Shown here: positions 32,737 to 41,444 of the stretch, piece by piece
Layout: each line of letters begins with the position of its first letter
How positions within the stretch are numbered: position 1 is the first letter of the stretch
Assembly: GCF_000024025.1 (NCBI RefSeq)
Contig: NC_013131.1
Location: 7,688,001 to 7,752,000, forward strand
Length of the DNA: 64,000 nucleotides
Origin: Catenulispora acidiphila DSM 44928
GTDB taxonomy: Bacteria > Actinomycetota > Actinomycetes > Streptomycetales > Catenulisporaceae
Reading direction: 5' to 3'
The notes under the pieces: model-generated
What the model was told of the DNA's origin: nothing
Database searches by the model: none
Seen by the model: the letters and a program-made list of their open reading frames with translations, nothing else
Made by a program: the position numbers and the translations under genes

Positions 32737-35700
32737 TCAAGGCGTACGGAACAGGCGGCGGATCAACTGCGCCGGCCGACGGGCCGACGCTCGCAATATA
32801 GGCGCCTTCACCTGATGCCCTGAATCCCCGTACAGAGTCCAACACGCCCACCAGGCCGGATGCCCTGGGTCCGGCACGGCCGCGTTCGGCGCCACGCGGC
32901 CGTCGCGGACGTCGAGCTGCGCGCGCCGGAGCGCGACGTCGCGCGGGAGGTAGCGCAGATAGCTCTCGAAGCGGTCCAGCAGGACTGTGGTGATGGAGAC
33001 CTCTGCGATCCATCGCGCGGCCACGACCGAGGCGGCGCCGGCGTGGAGACCGGCGCGGACGAAGCCGGTGCGCTCATCGCGGCCTACGCGCTGCGCCATG
33101 CCTGATTCGCACGCGCCGAGGATCAGGGTCCCGCATGCTTGGAGATCTGCTTGCTGGAAGCGTGCCGGCTGGATCCGACCGTCACGCTGATCTTTGTTCT
33201 TGCCCGCAAACTGAAGCCAGGTCTGCGAGGCATCCCTCGGATCGGTCTGACCGTGCCCCAGAATCCGCACACGCCGATATGCCTTCTGTTTCAGCTCGCG
33301 CTCGAACCCCTCCGGCGTGGCGTCGAAGGCACTGATCATCAGTGCTCTGCCACCCCGATTGCCCGCAGACCTGTGCCGAAGCAGCGGACGCGCCGACAGA
33401 CACGGCAGGTCCGACACCGCGAAGCGGCAGACGATCGGCGCCGGCTCGCCGTCCGGACCGTCCTTGATCGGCAGCGCTGCCAACGGAATATCGGACAGCA
33501 CGCCCCCCGCGACAACCACCAGCCGCTTGATCCGCCGCGGCATCAGACCCAGCACCGTCTCGACCCCGATCTCGGCGCCGAGCTGCTCGATCAGCTGGGA
33601 GACACGCTCTCGACCCTCGGCCTGACCGAGCCGGAATTCGTTGCACTCCCTTCGCAGGGCTTTGACGAGCTTCTCCAGCGTGCTGCGATTCGCCGGGAGG
33701 TCGATGTGGTGCGCCAGGTCGCGGCCGATGATGCCGTGGTGCACGCGTTCGGGGCGGGCGTGCATGATCCAGATCGCCTCGTCGCGGGCCGTGGCGTCGG
33801 CGATGCCCCGCAGCCACCGCCACGCGGCGGCGCCGTCGCCGGGATGCGGGAGCCGGCGCAGCGCGCGCTCGGCGTCGGGCGCGATGCGGCCGAGGATCGC
33901 GGCGCCGCGTGCCGACTCCATCGCCACGATCGCGGCGGCGACGGCCGTGGCCGCCGAGGCACCCGCGGGACCGGTCAGCGCGAGGTCGGCGGCGACGCGG
34001 ATGCGCTCGTCGTGCTCGGTGGGGATGTCCTCCAGCAGCGTGGCGCGGATCTCGTCACTGACCTGCCGCGCGACCAGGTCCTCCTCCAGCGCGTGGGCGC
34101 GCGCCCAGCAATCCGAAGCCAGCTCCGGCTGCTTCAGCAACTCGTACGCCTCGCCGAGCTGTCGCAGAGCCCGGATACGGATCTCGAGCAGCGGTTCGGG
34201 CGCGGCGTACTCCAACGCGGCACTCAGATCCCGCACCGCCTCGGCGAGATCCGCCTCCCCCTTCCGACGCTTGAACGCCGCGATCCCCACTTCGCCGGAC
34301 GCCAGATGCCAGTAGGCACGATCCCGGTCCGAGGCGGCGAGCGCGCGGATCGCATCCAGCTCGGTCCGTGCCCGCTCCGTCTCGCCACGATCGAGCAGGC
34401 TGAGGCTGTTCAGCAGCGTTCCGACGAACCGCGCAGCCGGCGATTCGCTCCCCCGCGCCGCACCGCCAACCCCCACCAAGGTCGTCGCGAGCTCCGCACT
34501 GATAGCCTTCAGCGCTTTACCGCGCCGCAGCGCGACCAGCAGCACGACCAGTTCCTCGAGCACCGGCAGCCGCAGGGCGTCGTCGAGGTCATCGCGCGCC
34601 AGCGTCGCCACGACAACTTGCAGCGCCTCCTCATAACGCTGCCGATTCCTAAGCGCGAACGCACGGGCCAACGCGCGCGGCACCGAGGTCATCGCGCCGG
34701 CATCCTCGGCAAGAATCGCCGCCACAGCCTCCTCGGACCCATCGCGCGCCCGCAGCAGCCGCAAATCCGCCTCGACAACAGCCGCCGAAGCCGCATCGCC
34801 GATGGACTCAAAAACCGCACGCGCCTCACTCAAATACCGATCGGCCACACCGCGATCATGCGCCGCCAACCCCTCAACGCGCCGCAGCCGAGCATGATCG
34901 CCAATCTCAAGCTCCGCACCCGAATCACCCGCAACAACCCCCCGAACCTCCGCAGCATCAGCCGCCGCAGCATCATGCAACCCCGACTCCGACCGCACCA
35001 AAGCCCGCTCAAGCAACAACGCCACCCGCGCCCCCGACCCCAGCACCCGCCCCGCGCCCAGATACCCCTCACACCGCAAACCAGCCCCCGCCAACACCCC
35101 CATAGCCCGCACAACACCCACATGCTCCGCAGCAATCAACCCCCACAACGCCTCATCACCAACACCCACCAACGCCAGCACGACGCCATAAGCAACATCA
35201 ACCGCCGCCACCGCGCTCGCGACGGCTCCAGCCGCAGCCGCACCGCCACGAGGCTGCCCCGCACCGACGCCAGCTCCGGCCGCGATATTTGTCGCTCTCA
35301 CCGAACTCGCGCCGGCTCCAGCCTCGCCCGCACCAGCTCCGGCTGCGCCACTCGCCTCCACCGCACCTGCACCAGCTCCAGCCGCACCGCGACCGGGTTG
35401 CCCCGCGCCAACACCCGCTCCCGCCGCGATCCCCGCCGCCTGCACCGAACTCGCGCCAATTCCAGCTGCACTGTCGCCAGTCTCGTCCGGAACGGCGCCA
35501 GTTTTGATCGCGCCATCCGCCGCCCCTGAACCCACGCCCCTGCTAGCCGCACTGCCGCTGGTCTCGCCAGCTCCAGCCGCAGTACCAGCAGCCTGCCGCG
35601 CACTCGCGCCAGCTCCAGCTCCAGCTCCAGCTCCAGCCTCACTGCCACCGGACTTCCTTGCGCCGACGCCAGCTCCGGCTGCGATGTCTGCCGCCCTCAC

Positions 35701-35883
35701 CGAACTCGTGCCAGCTCCAGCCTCACTGCCACCAGGCTGCCCCGCCCCAGCGCCGGCTCTGGCTGCCGTGGTCGCACCGCCACCAGCCGCCCGCGCCCGA
35801 ATCGCCTGCCGCGCGACCGACCGTGCCCGTTCCAGGGCCTTCGCAAGTGGCTCGTTGCCGTCGAGGATGTAGTTCTCGGTCAC
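32737..35883 (-). CDS. CHAT (caspase-like) protease with Ala/Gly repeat N-terminus and helical repeats
   Basis: A 1048-residue protein. The N-terminal ~240 residues are Ala/Gly-rich, with three copies of SSVRAADIAAGAGVGA-like units. Residues about 245-700 are helical, TPR-like (VFESIGDAASAAVVEADLRL, LRIRALRQLGEAYELLKQPE-type). The C-terminal CHAT peptidase domain spans about 775-1025: RLVVVAGGVLSDIPLAALPI, His877 in RILGHGQ, Cys925 in LILGACESG, and WWACWTLYGDSG near the end. His and Cys are the caspase-type dyad. The GTG at 35883 has AAAGGA upstream. It is 19 bp after the membrane protein stop and 16 bp before TIR. The protease substrate is unknown. Confidence 0.82.
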   Translation of the reverse strand: MTENYILDGNEPLAKALERARSVARQAIRARAAGGGATTAARAGAGAGQPGGSEAGAGTSSVRAADIAAGAGVGARKSGGSEAGAGAGAGAGASARQAAGTAAGAGETSGSAASRGVGSGAADGAIKTGAVPDETGDSAAGIGASSVQAAGIAAGAGVGAGQPGRGAAGAGAGAVEASGAAGAGAGEAGAGASSVRATNIAAGAGVGAGQPRGGAAAAGAVASAVAAVDVAYGVVLALVGVGDEALWGLIAAEHVGVVRAMGVLAGAGLRCEGYLGAGRVLGSGARVALLLERALVRSESGLHDAAAADAAEVRGVVAGDSGAELEIGDHARLRRVEGLAAHDRGVADRYLSEARAVFESIGDAASAAVVEADLRLLRARDGSEEAVAAILAEDAGAMTSVPRALARAFALRNRQRYEEALQVVVATLARDDLDDALRLPVLEELVVLLVALRRGKALKAISAELATTLVGVGGAARGSESPAARFVGTLLNSLSLLDRGETERARTELDAIRALAASDRDRAYWHLASGEVGIAAFKRRKGEADLAEAVRDLSAALEYAAPEPLLEIRIRALRQLGEAYELLKQPELASDCWARAHALEEDLVARQVSDEIRATLLEDIPTEHDERIRVAADLALTGPAGASAATAVAAAIVAMESARGAAILGRIAPDAERALRRLPHPGDGAAAWRWLRGIADATARDEAIWIMHARPERVHHGIIGRDLAHHIDLPANRSTLEKLVKALRRECNEFRLGQAEGRERVSQLIEQLGAEIGVETVLGLMPRRIKRLVVVAGGVLSDIPLAALPIKDGPDGEPAPIVCRFAVSDLPCLSARPLLRHRSAGNRGGRALMISAFDATPEGFERELKQKAYRRVRILGHGQTDPRDASQTWLQFAGKNKDQRDGRIQPARFQQADLQACGTLILGACESGMAQRVGRDERTGFVRAGLHAGAASVVAARWIAEVSITTVLLDRFESYLRYLPRDVALRRAQLDVRDGRVAPNAAVPDPGHPAWWACWTLYGDSGHQVKAPILRASARRPAQLIRRLFRTP
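35220..35860. repeat. Low-complexity degenerate repeats in the CHAT N-terminal coding region
   Basis: GCCAGCTCCAGC-type hexamers and longer segments (such as ATCGCCGCAGGC on the coding strand) recur, giving tandem Ala-Gly codons and three copies of an ~16-residue unit. It is consistent with slippage within a coding region. Confidence 0.6.
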
Positions 35884-35902
35884 GGTCGTCCTTTGTCTCG
35901 CC

Positions 35903-38900
35903 TCAGCACACGGGTTGGGCCTTGCCTGCCGGGCTGATCAGCAGGATTGTGCCTGGGGCTGCCGGCGAGGTCGACGGTGTGGTCGGCGAGGGTGATGGCG
36001 ATGGGCTCGGCGTTCCGCTGCCGTTGGCGCCTGGCACGTTCACCAGCCCGCCGCCGCCGGTGAAGGGTGGGCAGCTGGATTTGCCGGTGGCGTGGATGAG
36101 GCCGGCGGTGCTGGCTAGGCGCCATTGGGCGCCTTCGTAGGTGCGGATGTCTGGTTGGGCTGTTGTGCTGTCGGCTCGGGGGTCGTGGCCGATGGAGACT
36201 GGGACGACTGTTACGCGGATTGTCGGTGGGAGGGACTCTGGGACGATCGGGCCGTTTGCCAGGTGGAGTGCGGTGCGGAGGGCGGGGCTGAAGTAGACGC
36301 CGTCGATGCCTGGCATGCGGAGGACGGTGCCGAGGAACATGGTTGTGGGGGTGCTGGTGGGGGTTAGGGGGGTGGTGTCGACTTGTTCGATGTCGTCGGG
36401 GATGCCTTGGTGTTGCTTGAGGATGTCGAAGACGGCTGTGCCGTTCGTGTCTGGGCCGAGGGCGCGGAGGACGCGGTTGGTGATGGCGTTGCCGGGGGAT
36501 GCGAGGATCAGCGTGCCGTCGTCTGCTGCCAGGGCGGCGCCGTCGTCGCCGAGGGCTGTGGCGTGCAGGGTGCCGTCCTTGACCTTTCCTGCTTCGAGGA
36601 GCAGCTGCTTGATCTTGGGGAAGTCGCGGAGGAGGGCGGCGCCTTCGGAGGCGCCGTTGAGGCCGAGGACCGGGTCGCTCGCCAGGGCCTGCGCGGTGGC
36701 GCCGTCCTCGGTGACCTGGGCGGTCTGGCCGCTCAGTGTCCTGACGGTGACCGTCTGGTCCTTGTGGTCCGGCGGGCCCACGAAGGCGGCTATCGCGGCG
36801 TTGCCTCCTGAGGGCGGCAGGACGCTGAGATAGCTGCCGTCCGGGGGCGGTCCGGGTCCGGCGGTGAAGCTGCCGTCCATGAACGAGGCCGTGCCCGTCT
36901 TCGGGTCCGGTCCGCCGACTCGGAACGCCAGGGTGTCCGCGGCCGCCGGGACGTTGGTGCTGACGCCGAGCCAGGGCTGGCCGGGTCCGCCCAGGCGGTC
37001 CTTGACCGTGCCGTCGGAGGTCTTCACCTGGTACAGCACGCCGTCGGACGCGGTCGGGACCTTGCTGGTCGCGCCCTTGGACAGCTTCGCCTGGATGGAG
37101 GTCAGCGCGCGCCGGGCCTTGTCCGCGATGCCGGAGCGCCACTGGACCGTGACGATGTTCGCGGTGTCGGTGGTGTCGAGCGAGCCGAAGTCCTGGCCCT
37201 GATACGACAGGTCCTCGTGCACGCTGTGCCCCGAGGCGCGCACGCTGTAGCCGAGGTCCCGGTTGGAGTCGGAGGAGCGCCAGACCTTCACGTCGCCGAG
37301 CGGGATGACCTTGCGTCCGGACGCCTTGACGTCCACGGTCGCCGTGTCGCCGTCGCCGGACATCGCCAGCGTGCGGTCGACGCGTTCGGAGACCTTCCCC
37401 GAGTCGTCGATCGACAGCCTGCTGATCTCGCCGGTCCCGGAGGCCTCGTCGTAGGTCGACTTCGGATCGAACAGCCCGGCGCGCGTGACCGAGGTCGGCA
37501 GCGCCGGCTGGTAGTCCTGGCCATCGGTGCGGGCATAGTAGTCGCTGAGGGAGACCCCGCCCTCGATCTCGACGAACCCGCAGTCCTGGAAGTCCCGGCT
37601 GGGGTTGACGATCAGCGCCTCCTGCTTCGCCGAGGGCGGCGTGACGAAGGCGATCGGCGCCCGCTCGCGCAGCTCGTTGTGCGAGGCGTACCAGTCCTTG
37701 AACGAGACCGGCGCGGGGATCTGCGACCCCGCCTCCACCGGGAGCAGCTGCGACCCCTCGTGCGTCAGCCACTCCAGGGCACCGCTCCAGCGCATGATCT
37801 GGTCCAGGCGCTGGTATTGCGGCTCGTAGTCCTCGATGTCCTGCTGGTGCACGTCCCACCATTGCAGGGCCCGCCCGAACGCGTAGCTGGGCTCGACCTC
37901 GGCGCCGTTCTGCCCGTCGTCGCGGACGAACAGCCGGGCCGCCTCGGCGCCGACGTCGATGTGATCGCTGGTGGAGGAGAACGCGTCGTCGTTGCGGCCG
38001 AACCACAGCCGTCCGGCCTCCGACGTCGGATCGTTCGGACCCGGGCATTCGCTCCACGGCGTCACGGCCGCGGGGTCGGCGATGAAGCCGCCGACGGCCT
38101 GGGTCGGCACGCCCAGCCCGACGCCGGCGACCCAGTTCTTGGTCACGTAGTCGACGTAGGCAAGCGAGTCGCCGACGGCGGTCCCGGCCAGCCCGCCGTC
38201 GTAGCGCTCCTGGCTCATCGTGGTCTGGCCGTTGAGGAACTGGTCCAGCGCCCACAGCTGCGTGCGGTCGGTCGGCAGGCCGATCCGCGGCATCAGCGCG
38301 GCCTGGTCGGCGGAAGGGTTGTAGAGCTCGTTCTCGATCTGGTCCCGGACGTCGGAGGCGGCGCCGAACGGCGAGCCGCTCCAATCGTTGGACACCATGC
38401 GCGCGGCGATGTCAGGGCTCACCGATGGCGCCATCGCCTGGATGTCGCCGACCTTCGTGACGCGCAGCGGATCCAGCGAGAAGCCCGGCGCCGGACCGGT
38501 GCCGCCGGCGTCCGCCTCGTAGCCGTTCTGCAGAACACTGACATCGTCGAGGGTCATCGGGACCGAGGGCACCCCGGGCCAGGACCAGCCGTCGGCCCAG
38601 ACCACGCCGTCCTTCACCGACAGCTGGGACAGCGACTGGGTCTTGGCCAGGAACGAGGAGAGGTCTTCCACGCTGCCGACCGGCATGCTCACGTAGCCGT
38701 GGTCGGTCCGGACCTGGTCGGGCGTGCTGATCTGGTCGGCGGTGACGTCCACCGTCTGCGCGGACTGGTCGATCGCGTAGTGGTGGATCTGGACCAGCGA
38801 GGGGTCCGCGCCGTGGTCGGTGCGGTACTGGTCCATCAGCTGACCGACGGTGCGGTTCTCATACCGGTCGCCTTGCGGGACCAGCAGATGCAGCACGCCG

Positions 38901-39304
38901 CTGGTGTCCACGAGTTCACGCCCCGGGCCCACCTGCTGGTCGGCGAGGTCGGTGAAGCCCTGGTCGCGGACCGGCAGGGTGTCGTAGGAGGCGTCGCGGA
39001 TCGCCGAGGTGCTCATGCCCAGGTGCGCCGCCAGCGCGGTACGGATCCAGTCGCGGACCTGGTCGACGGTGTCCGCGGTATCGAGACCGGTCAGGCGGGA
39101 GGCCGCGGCGGAGTAGGAGACGACGAAGCCGGTCCGCGGCGCGACGACCTGCGACGGTGCCCCGACCTTCGCCGCGCCGCCACCGCCGCCGCCGGACCAG
39201 CCCCACACCCCGAGGCCGACGCCGGCGGCCAGGACGACCGCCGTCGCCGCGCCGAGGGTGCGGCGACGGTCGGCCAAAGCGCCGCGCAGTGTCCAAGAGC
39301 TCAT
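35903..39304 (-). CDS. Giant single-pass membrane protein, 1133 aa, unknown function
   Basis: A 1133-residue protein with a short cytoplasmic start (SSWTLRGALADRRRTLG) and one membrane helix (about 19-36). Then come a Gly7 stretch, a large outer region, and a Ser/Pro/Thr linker (SPSPSPSPTTPSTSP) near the end. The outer region has few cysteines (ECPGP, DCGFVE, SSCPPF, and a terminal Cys). No enzyme or adhesion motif is recognised. The final ~130 residues contain Pro-rich and Gly-rich linkers. It is not EccB, although the topology (one N-terminal helix, large outer part) is similar. It lies 89 bp after the lipoprotein gene and 19 bp before CHAT, on the same strand. I infer an envelope sensor or anchor for the CHAT/TIR proteins. 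Confidence 0.7.
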   Translation of the reverse strand: MSSWTLRGALADRRRTLGAATAVVLAAGVGLGVWGWSGGGGGGAAKVGAPSQVVAPRTGFVVSYSAAASRLTGLDTADTVDQVRDWIRTALAAHLGMSTSAIRDASYDTLPVRDQGFTDLADQQVGPGRELVDTSGVLHLLVPQGDRYENRTVGQLMDQYRTDHGADPSLVQIHHYAIDQSAQTVDVTADQISTPDQVRTDHGYVSMPVGSVEDLSSFLAKTQSLSQLSVKDGVVWADGWSWPGVPSVPMTLDDVSVLQNGYEADAGGTGPAPGFSLDPLRVTKVGDIQAMAPSVSPDIAARMVSNDWSGSPFGAASDVRDQIENELYNPSADQAALMPRIGLPTDRTQLWALDQFLNGQTTMSQERYDGGLAGTAVGDSLAYVDYVTKNWVAGVGLGVPTQAVGGFIADPAAVTPWSECPGPNDPTSEAGRLWFGRNDDAFSSTSDHIDVGAEAARLFVRDDGQNGAEVEPSYAFGRALQWWDVHQQDIEDYEPQYQRLDQIMRWSGALEWLTHEGSQLLPVEAGSQIPAPVSFKDWYASHNELRERAPIAFVTPPSAKQEALIVNPSRDFQDCGFVEIEGGVSLSDYYARTDGQDYQPALPTSVTRAGLFDPKSTYDEASGTGEISRLSIDDSGKVSERVDRTLAMSGDGDTATVDVKASGRKVIPLGDVKVWRSSDSNRDLGYSVRASGHSVHEDLSYQGQDFGSLDTTDTANIVTVQWRSGIADKARRALTSIQAKLSKGATSKVPTASDGVLYQVKTSDGTVKDRLGGPGQPWLGVSTNVPAAADTLAFRVGGPDPKTGTASFMDGSFTAGPGPPPDGSYLSVLPPSGGNAAIAAFVGPPDHKDQTVTVRTLSGQTAQVTEDGATAQALASDPVLGLNGASEGAALLRDFPKIKQLLLEAGKVKDGTLHATALGDDGAALAADDGTLILASPGNAITNRVLRALGPDTNGTAVFDILKQHQGIPDDIEQVDTTPLTPTSTPTTMFLGTVLRMPGIDGVYFSPALRTALHLANGPIVPESLPPTIRVTVVPVSIGHDPRADSTTAQPDIRTYEGAQWRLASTAGLIHATGKSSCPPFTGGGGLVNVPGANGSGTPSPSPSPSPTTPSTSPAAPGTILLISPAGKAQPVC

Positions 39305-39393
39305 CGCGTCCCCACCGTCCTGCCGCCCGCGGCCTGTGCCGAGTCAGTGCACGTTGTTTCCACTCGGGGTGTCGCCGGAATCCCCCAGCCCGA

Positions 39394-40371
39394 TCACGGG
39401 TTCGGCGCGTCGCCCGGGTTCAGCGGCGACACCGACAGGTTGCCGTTGACCTGCTCGGTCAGCGTCAGCGTCCAGTCCGAGTCGCTGAAGTCCCACGTCG
39501 AGTCGGTCTTGGTGAACCCGCACTGCCGCGTGAACTTCTGCGCCGCGCTGTCCCAGTCCTGCCCGGAGGTGACGTAGATGTCGAAGACGCTGCCCGGGAT
39601 GTCGCTCAGCGTCGTCTTGGCGTTGGCGCGGACGTAGACCGAGGCGACCGGGGTCTTCGTCCCGGTCTTGGTCAGCGTGACCACGGCGTCGGTGCCGGAG
39701 TTGTTGATCGTCAGCGAGCCCGGGCCGGAGGAGTGCCGCAGTACCTGCCCGTTGCCCAGCTGCCGGTTCTGGTCGGCGATCGGCGCCGGCAGGAAGCCCG
39801 CGAGGGCCTTGCCGTAGGTGGGATCCACGGAGTTCAGCGAGGTGGCGACGTCGCGCAGGCCCGTGGCGCCGGCCGAGCGCGTGAACTCCGCCAGCGCCGA
39901 GGCCGAGGTGCACACCTCGGTCCCGACGTCCTTCGCCGTGGTGTCCGCCGACGTCGACAGGTCGGCCAGCGCCCGCGACAGCTTCCCGTTCGGTGCGGAC
40001 AGCGCGTCCGGCGGATCGTTGGGCACCCCGTTGTCCGACAGCGCCTGCGCGTCCGCGGACAGCTTGGTCAGCGCGGACTTCACGGCGTCCGGCGTCTCGG
40101 CGGTGACGACCGCCTGGAAGTCCGGCCCGAGCTGCCCGCTGATGGCCGTCAGGCTCTGCGCATACGCCGCCGAGCTCATGGCCGTGGGACTCGGCGAGGA
40201 CGTGGTGACGGCGACCGAGGTCGAGTCGGAGGACCCGGCGTCCGACGTCTGCGCGGCCGCCGTGCTCTTGCTGCTCCCACCCCCGCACGCCGCCAGCGAA
40301 CCCACCAGAAGAACACCGGCCAGGGCGTAGGCGCCTTGGACGCGAGACCTCGATATCAGACCATTGACCAT
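39394..40371 (-). CDS. Lipoprotein of unknown function, 325 aa
   Basis: A 325-residue lipoprotein. It has a signal peptide with a lipobox (LVGSLAAC, Cys28 or nearby). A Ser/Thr/Pro-rich tether follows. Then comes a helical domain (AQSLTAISGQLGPDFQAVVT, KLSADAQALSDNGVP, LSRALADLSTSADTTAKDVG), and then a beta-rich C-terminal domain (GSLTINNSGTDAVVTLTKTG, KFTRQCGFTKTDSTWDFSDS). No family recognised. The ATG at 40371 follows GGGGGTACGAAA. It is first in the lipoprotein / membrane protein / CHAT / TIR unit, with a motif like the XRE dyad 167 bp upstream. Confidence 0.75.
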   Translation of the reverse strand: MVNGLISRSRVQGAYALAGVLLVGSLAACGGGSSKSTAAAQTSDAGSSDSTSVAVTTSSPSPTAMSSAAYAQSLTAISGQLGPDFQAVVTAETPDAVKSALTKLSADAQALSDNGVPNDPPDALSAPNGKLSRALADLSTSADTTAKDVGTEVCTSASALAEFTRSAGATGLRDVATSLNSVDPTYGKALAGFLPAPIADQNRQLGNGQVLRHSSGPGSLTINNSGTDAVVTLTKTGTKTPVASVYVRANAKTTLSDIPGSVFDIYVTSGQDWDSAAQKFTRQCGFTKTDSTWDFSDSDWTLTLTEQVNGNLSVSPLNPGDAPNP

Positions 40372-40537
40372 TTTCGTACCCCCATCTCGCGAAACCGGCG
40401 CGGCGCGCCGCCCCCCGGTCCTCGGACACCCGTGCCGAGGGACACCAATATTCTGATGCCCACAGCGGCTGCGTCGAGGCGTTATCGGCAGGGTTGCGTG
40501 TTGCGATTCCACAGAGTAGGGCAGGGGGACCACATAT

Positions 40538-40555
40538 CTTGTAAGGGTCCAGACC
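40538..40555. promoter_or_regulatory. Candidate XRE-type site upstream of the lipoprotein operon
   Basis: CTTGTAAGGGTCCAGACC resembles the reverse complement of the nested dyad at 29836-29870 (CTTGTAAAAGGGGTCTGAGA and on). Shared elements are CTTGTAA, GGGTC and AGACC, with different spacing. It is 167 bp before the lipoprotein start and next to the response regulator stop. Low certainty. Confidence 0.35.
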
Positions 40556-40562
40556 AGTGCCG

Positions 40563-41339
40563 CTACACCTGGGGCTGCGGCTGCCCCGCCACCACCAGAC
40601 CCGACTCGTAAGCCAGCACCACGGCCTGCGCCCGGCTGGACAGGTTCAGCTTGGCCATCGCGCGGTTCAGGTGCGTCTTCACCGTGCCCTCGCTGACCAC
40701 CAGCCGTTCGGCGATCTCGCCGTTGGACAGGCCGGTGGCGACCAGCCGCAGGACGTCGGTCTCGCGCGTGGTGAGCGCGGCCAGGGCGGCCCGTTCGGCA
40801 GAGGAGGGACCGTCCGGACGCCGCGAGCGCGGGACCAGGCCCGGCGCCGGCGTCGCCACCGGTCCGGGTCCCGGGCCGGGTCCGGGGCCCTGCGGCTCGC
40901 CGTCCAGCCCGGTGGCCGTGACGTAGGCCTGCACCAGGCGGCGGGTCACGGTCGAGGAGAACAGCGTGTCCCCGTCCGCGACCGCCTTCAGCGCCGCGAG
41001 CAGCCGCTCGGGCGGGGTGTCCTTCAGGACGAAGCCGTCCGCGCCGGCGCGCAGCGCCTCATAGACGTACTGGTCCATGTCGAAGGTGGTGAGGATGAGG
41101 ATGCGCGGCAGGTTCTCCCGCCCGGAGCCCAGGATCGCGCGGGTCGCGGCGATCCCGTCCATGTCCGGCATCCGGATGTCCATCAGCACCACGTCGGGCT
41201 CGGTGAGCGCGGCCATGGTGACGGCCTCGACGCCGTCGCACGCCTCGCCGACCACCTCATAGCCGGGGGCGGCGCGCAGTATGGCCGCCATCCCGGCGCG
41301 GATCAACACTTGGTCGTCGACGATCAGAACCTTGACCAT
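40563..41339 (-). CDS. NarL/LuxR-type response regulator
   Basis: A 258-residue response regulator. The receiver domain has the phospho-acceptor Asp54 (VVLMDIRMPDMDG), the acidic pair VDD near the start, TT in ILTTFDMD and Lys in FVLKDTPPE. A Gly-Pro repeat linker (PGPGPGPGP) at about 156-165 joins a LuxR helix-turn-helix (LTTRETDVLRLVATGLSNGE, VVSEGTVKTHLNRAMAKLNL). Phosphorylation is expected to switch DNA binding. No kinase gene is next to it; the histidine kinase of the matching NarL-partner type is 7.3 kb away at 48673. The start at 41339 has no strong ribosome site. Confidence 0.88.
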   Translation of the reverse strand: MVKVLIVDDQVLIRAGMAAILRAAPGYEVVGEACDGVEAVTMAALTEPDVVLMDIRMPDMDGIAATRAILGSGRENLPRILILTTFDMDQYVYEALRAGADGFVLKDTPPERLLAALKAVADGDTLFSSTVTRRLVQAYVTATGLDGEPQGPGPGPGPGPVATPAPGLVPRSRRPDGPSSAERAALAALTTRETDVLRLVATGLSNGEIAERLVVSEGTVKTHLNRAMAKLNLSSRAQAVVLAYESGLVVAGQPQPQV

Positions 41340-41444
41340 CCCGCGTCCCGCCGCCTTCTGTTCACCGGCGTCCGTCGCCGCACTCGCTGTACCCCGACGT
41401 TACCGGACCATGCATGCTCGGTGGTTGGCAACCCGGTGAAATCC

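Noticed and set aside
33139-35529. 796-codon plus-strand frame antisense to CHAT
   Set aside because: Basic, Arg/His/Pro-rich translation without domains; the minus strand carries the CHAT catalytic motifs.
35220-35860. CHAT N-terminal repeats as an independent mobile or regulatory element
   Set aside because: The repeats stay in frame with the gene, start from its GTG with a ribosome site, and encode Ala/Gly units.
35903-39304. The giant membrane protein as EccB or another known type VII part
   Set aside because: It has one N-terminal helix like EccB but is twice as long and shares no recognised motif, so I left it unassigned.
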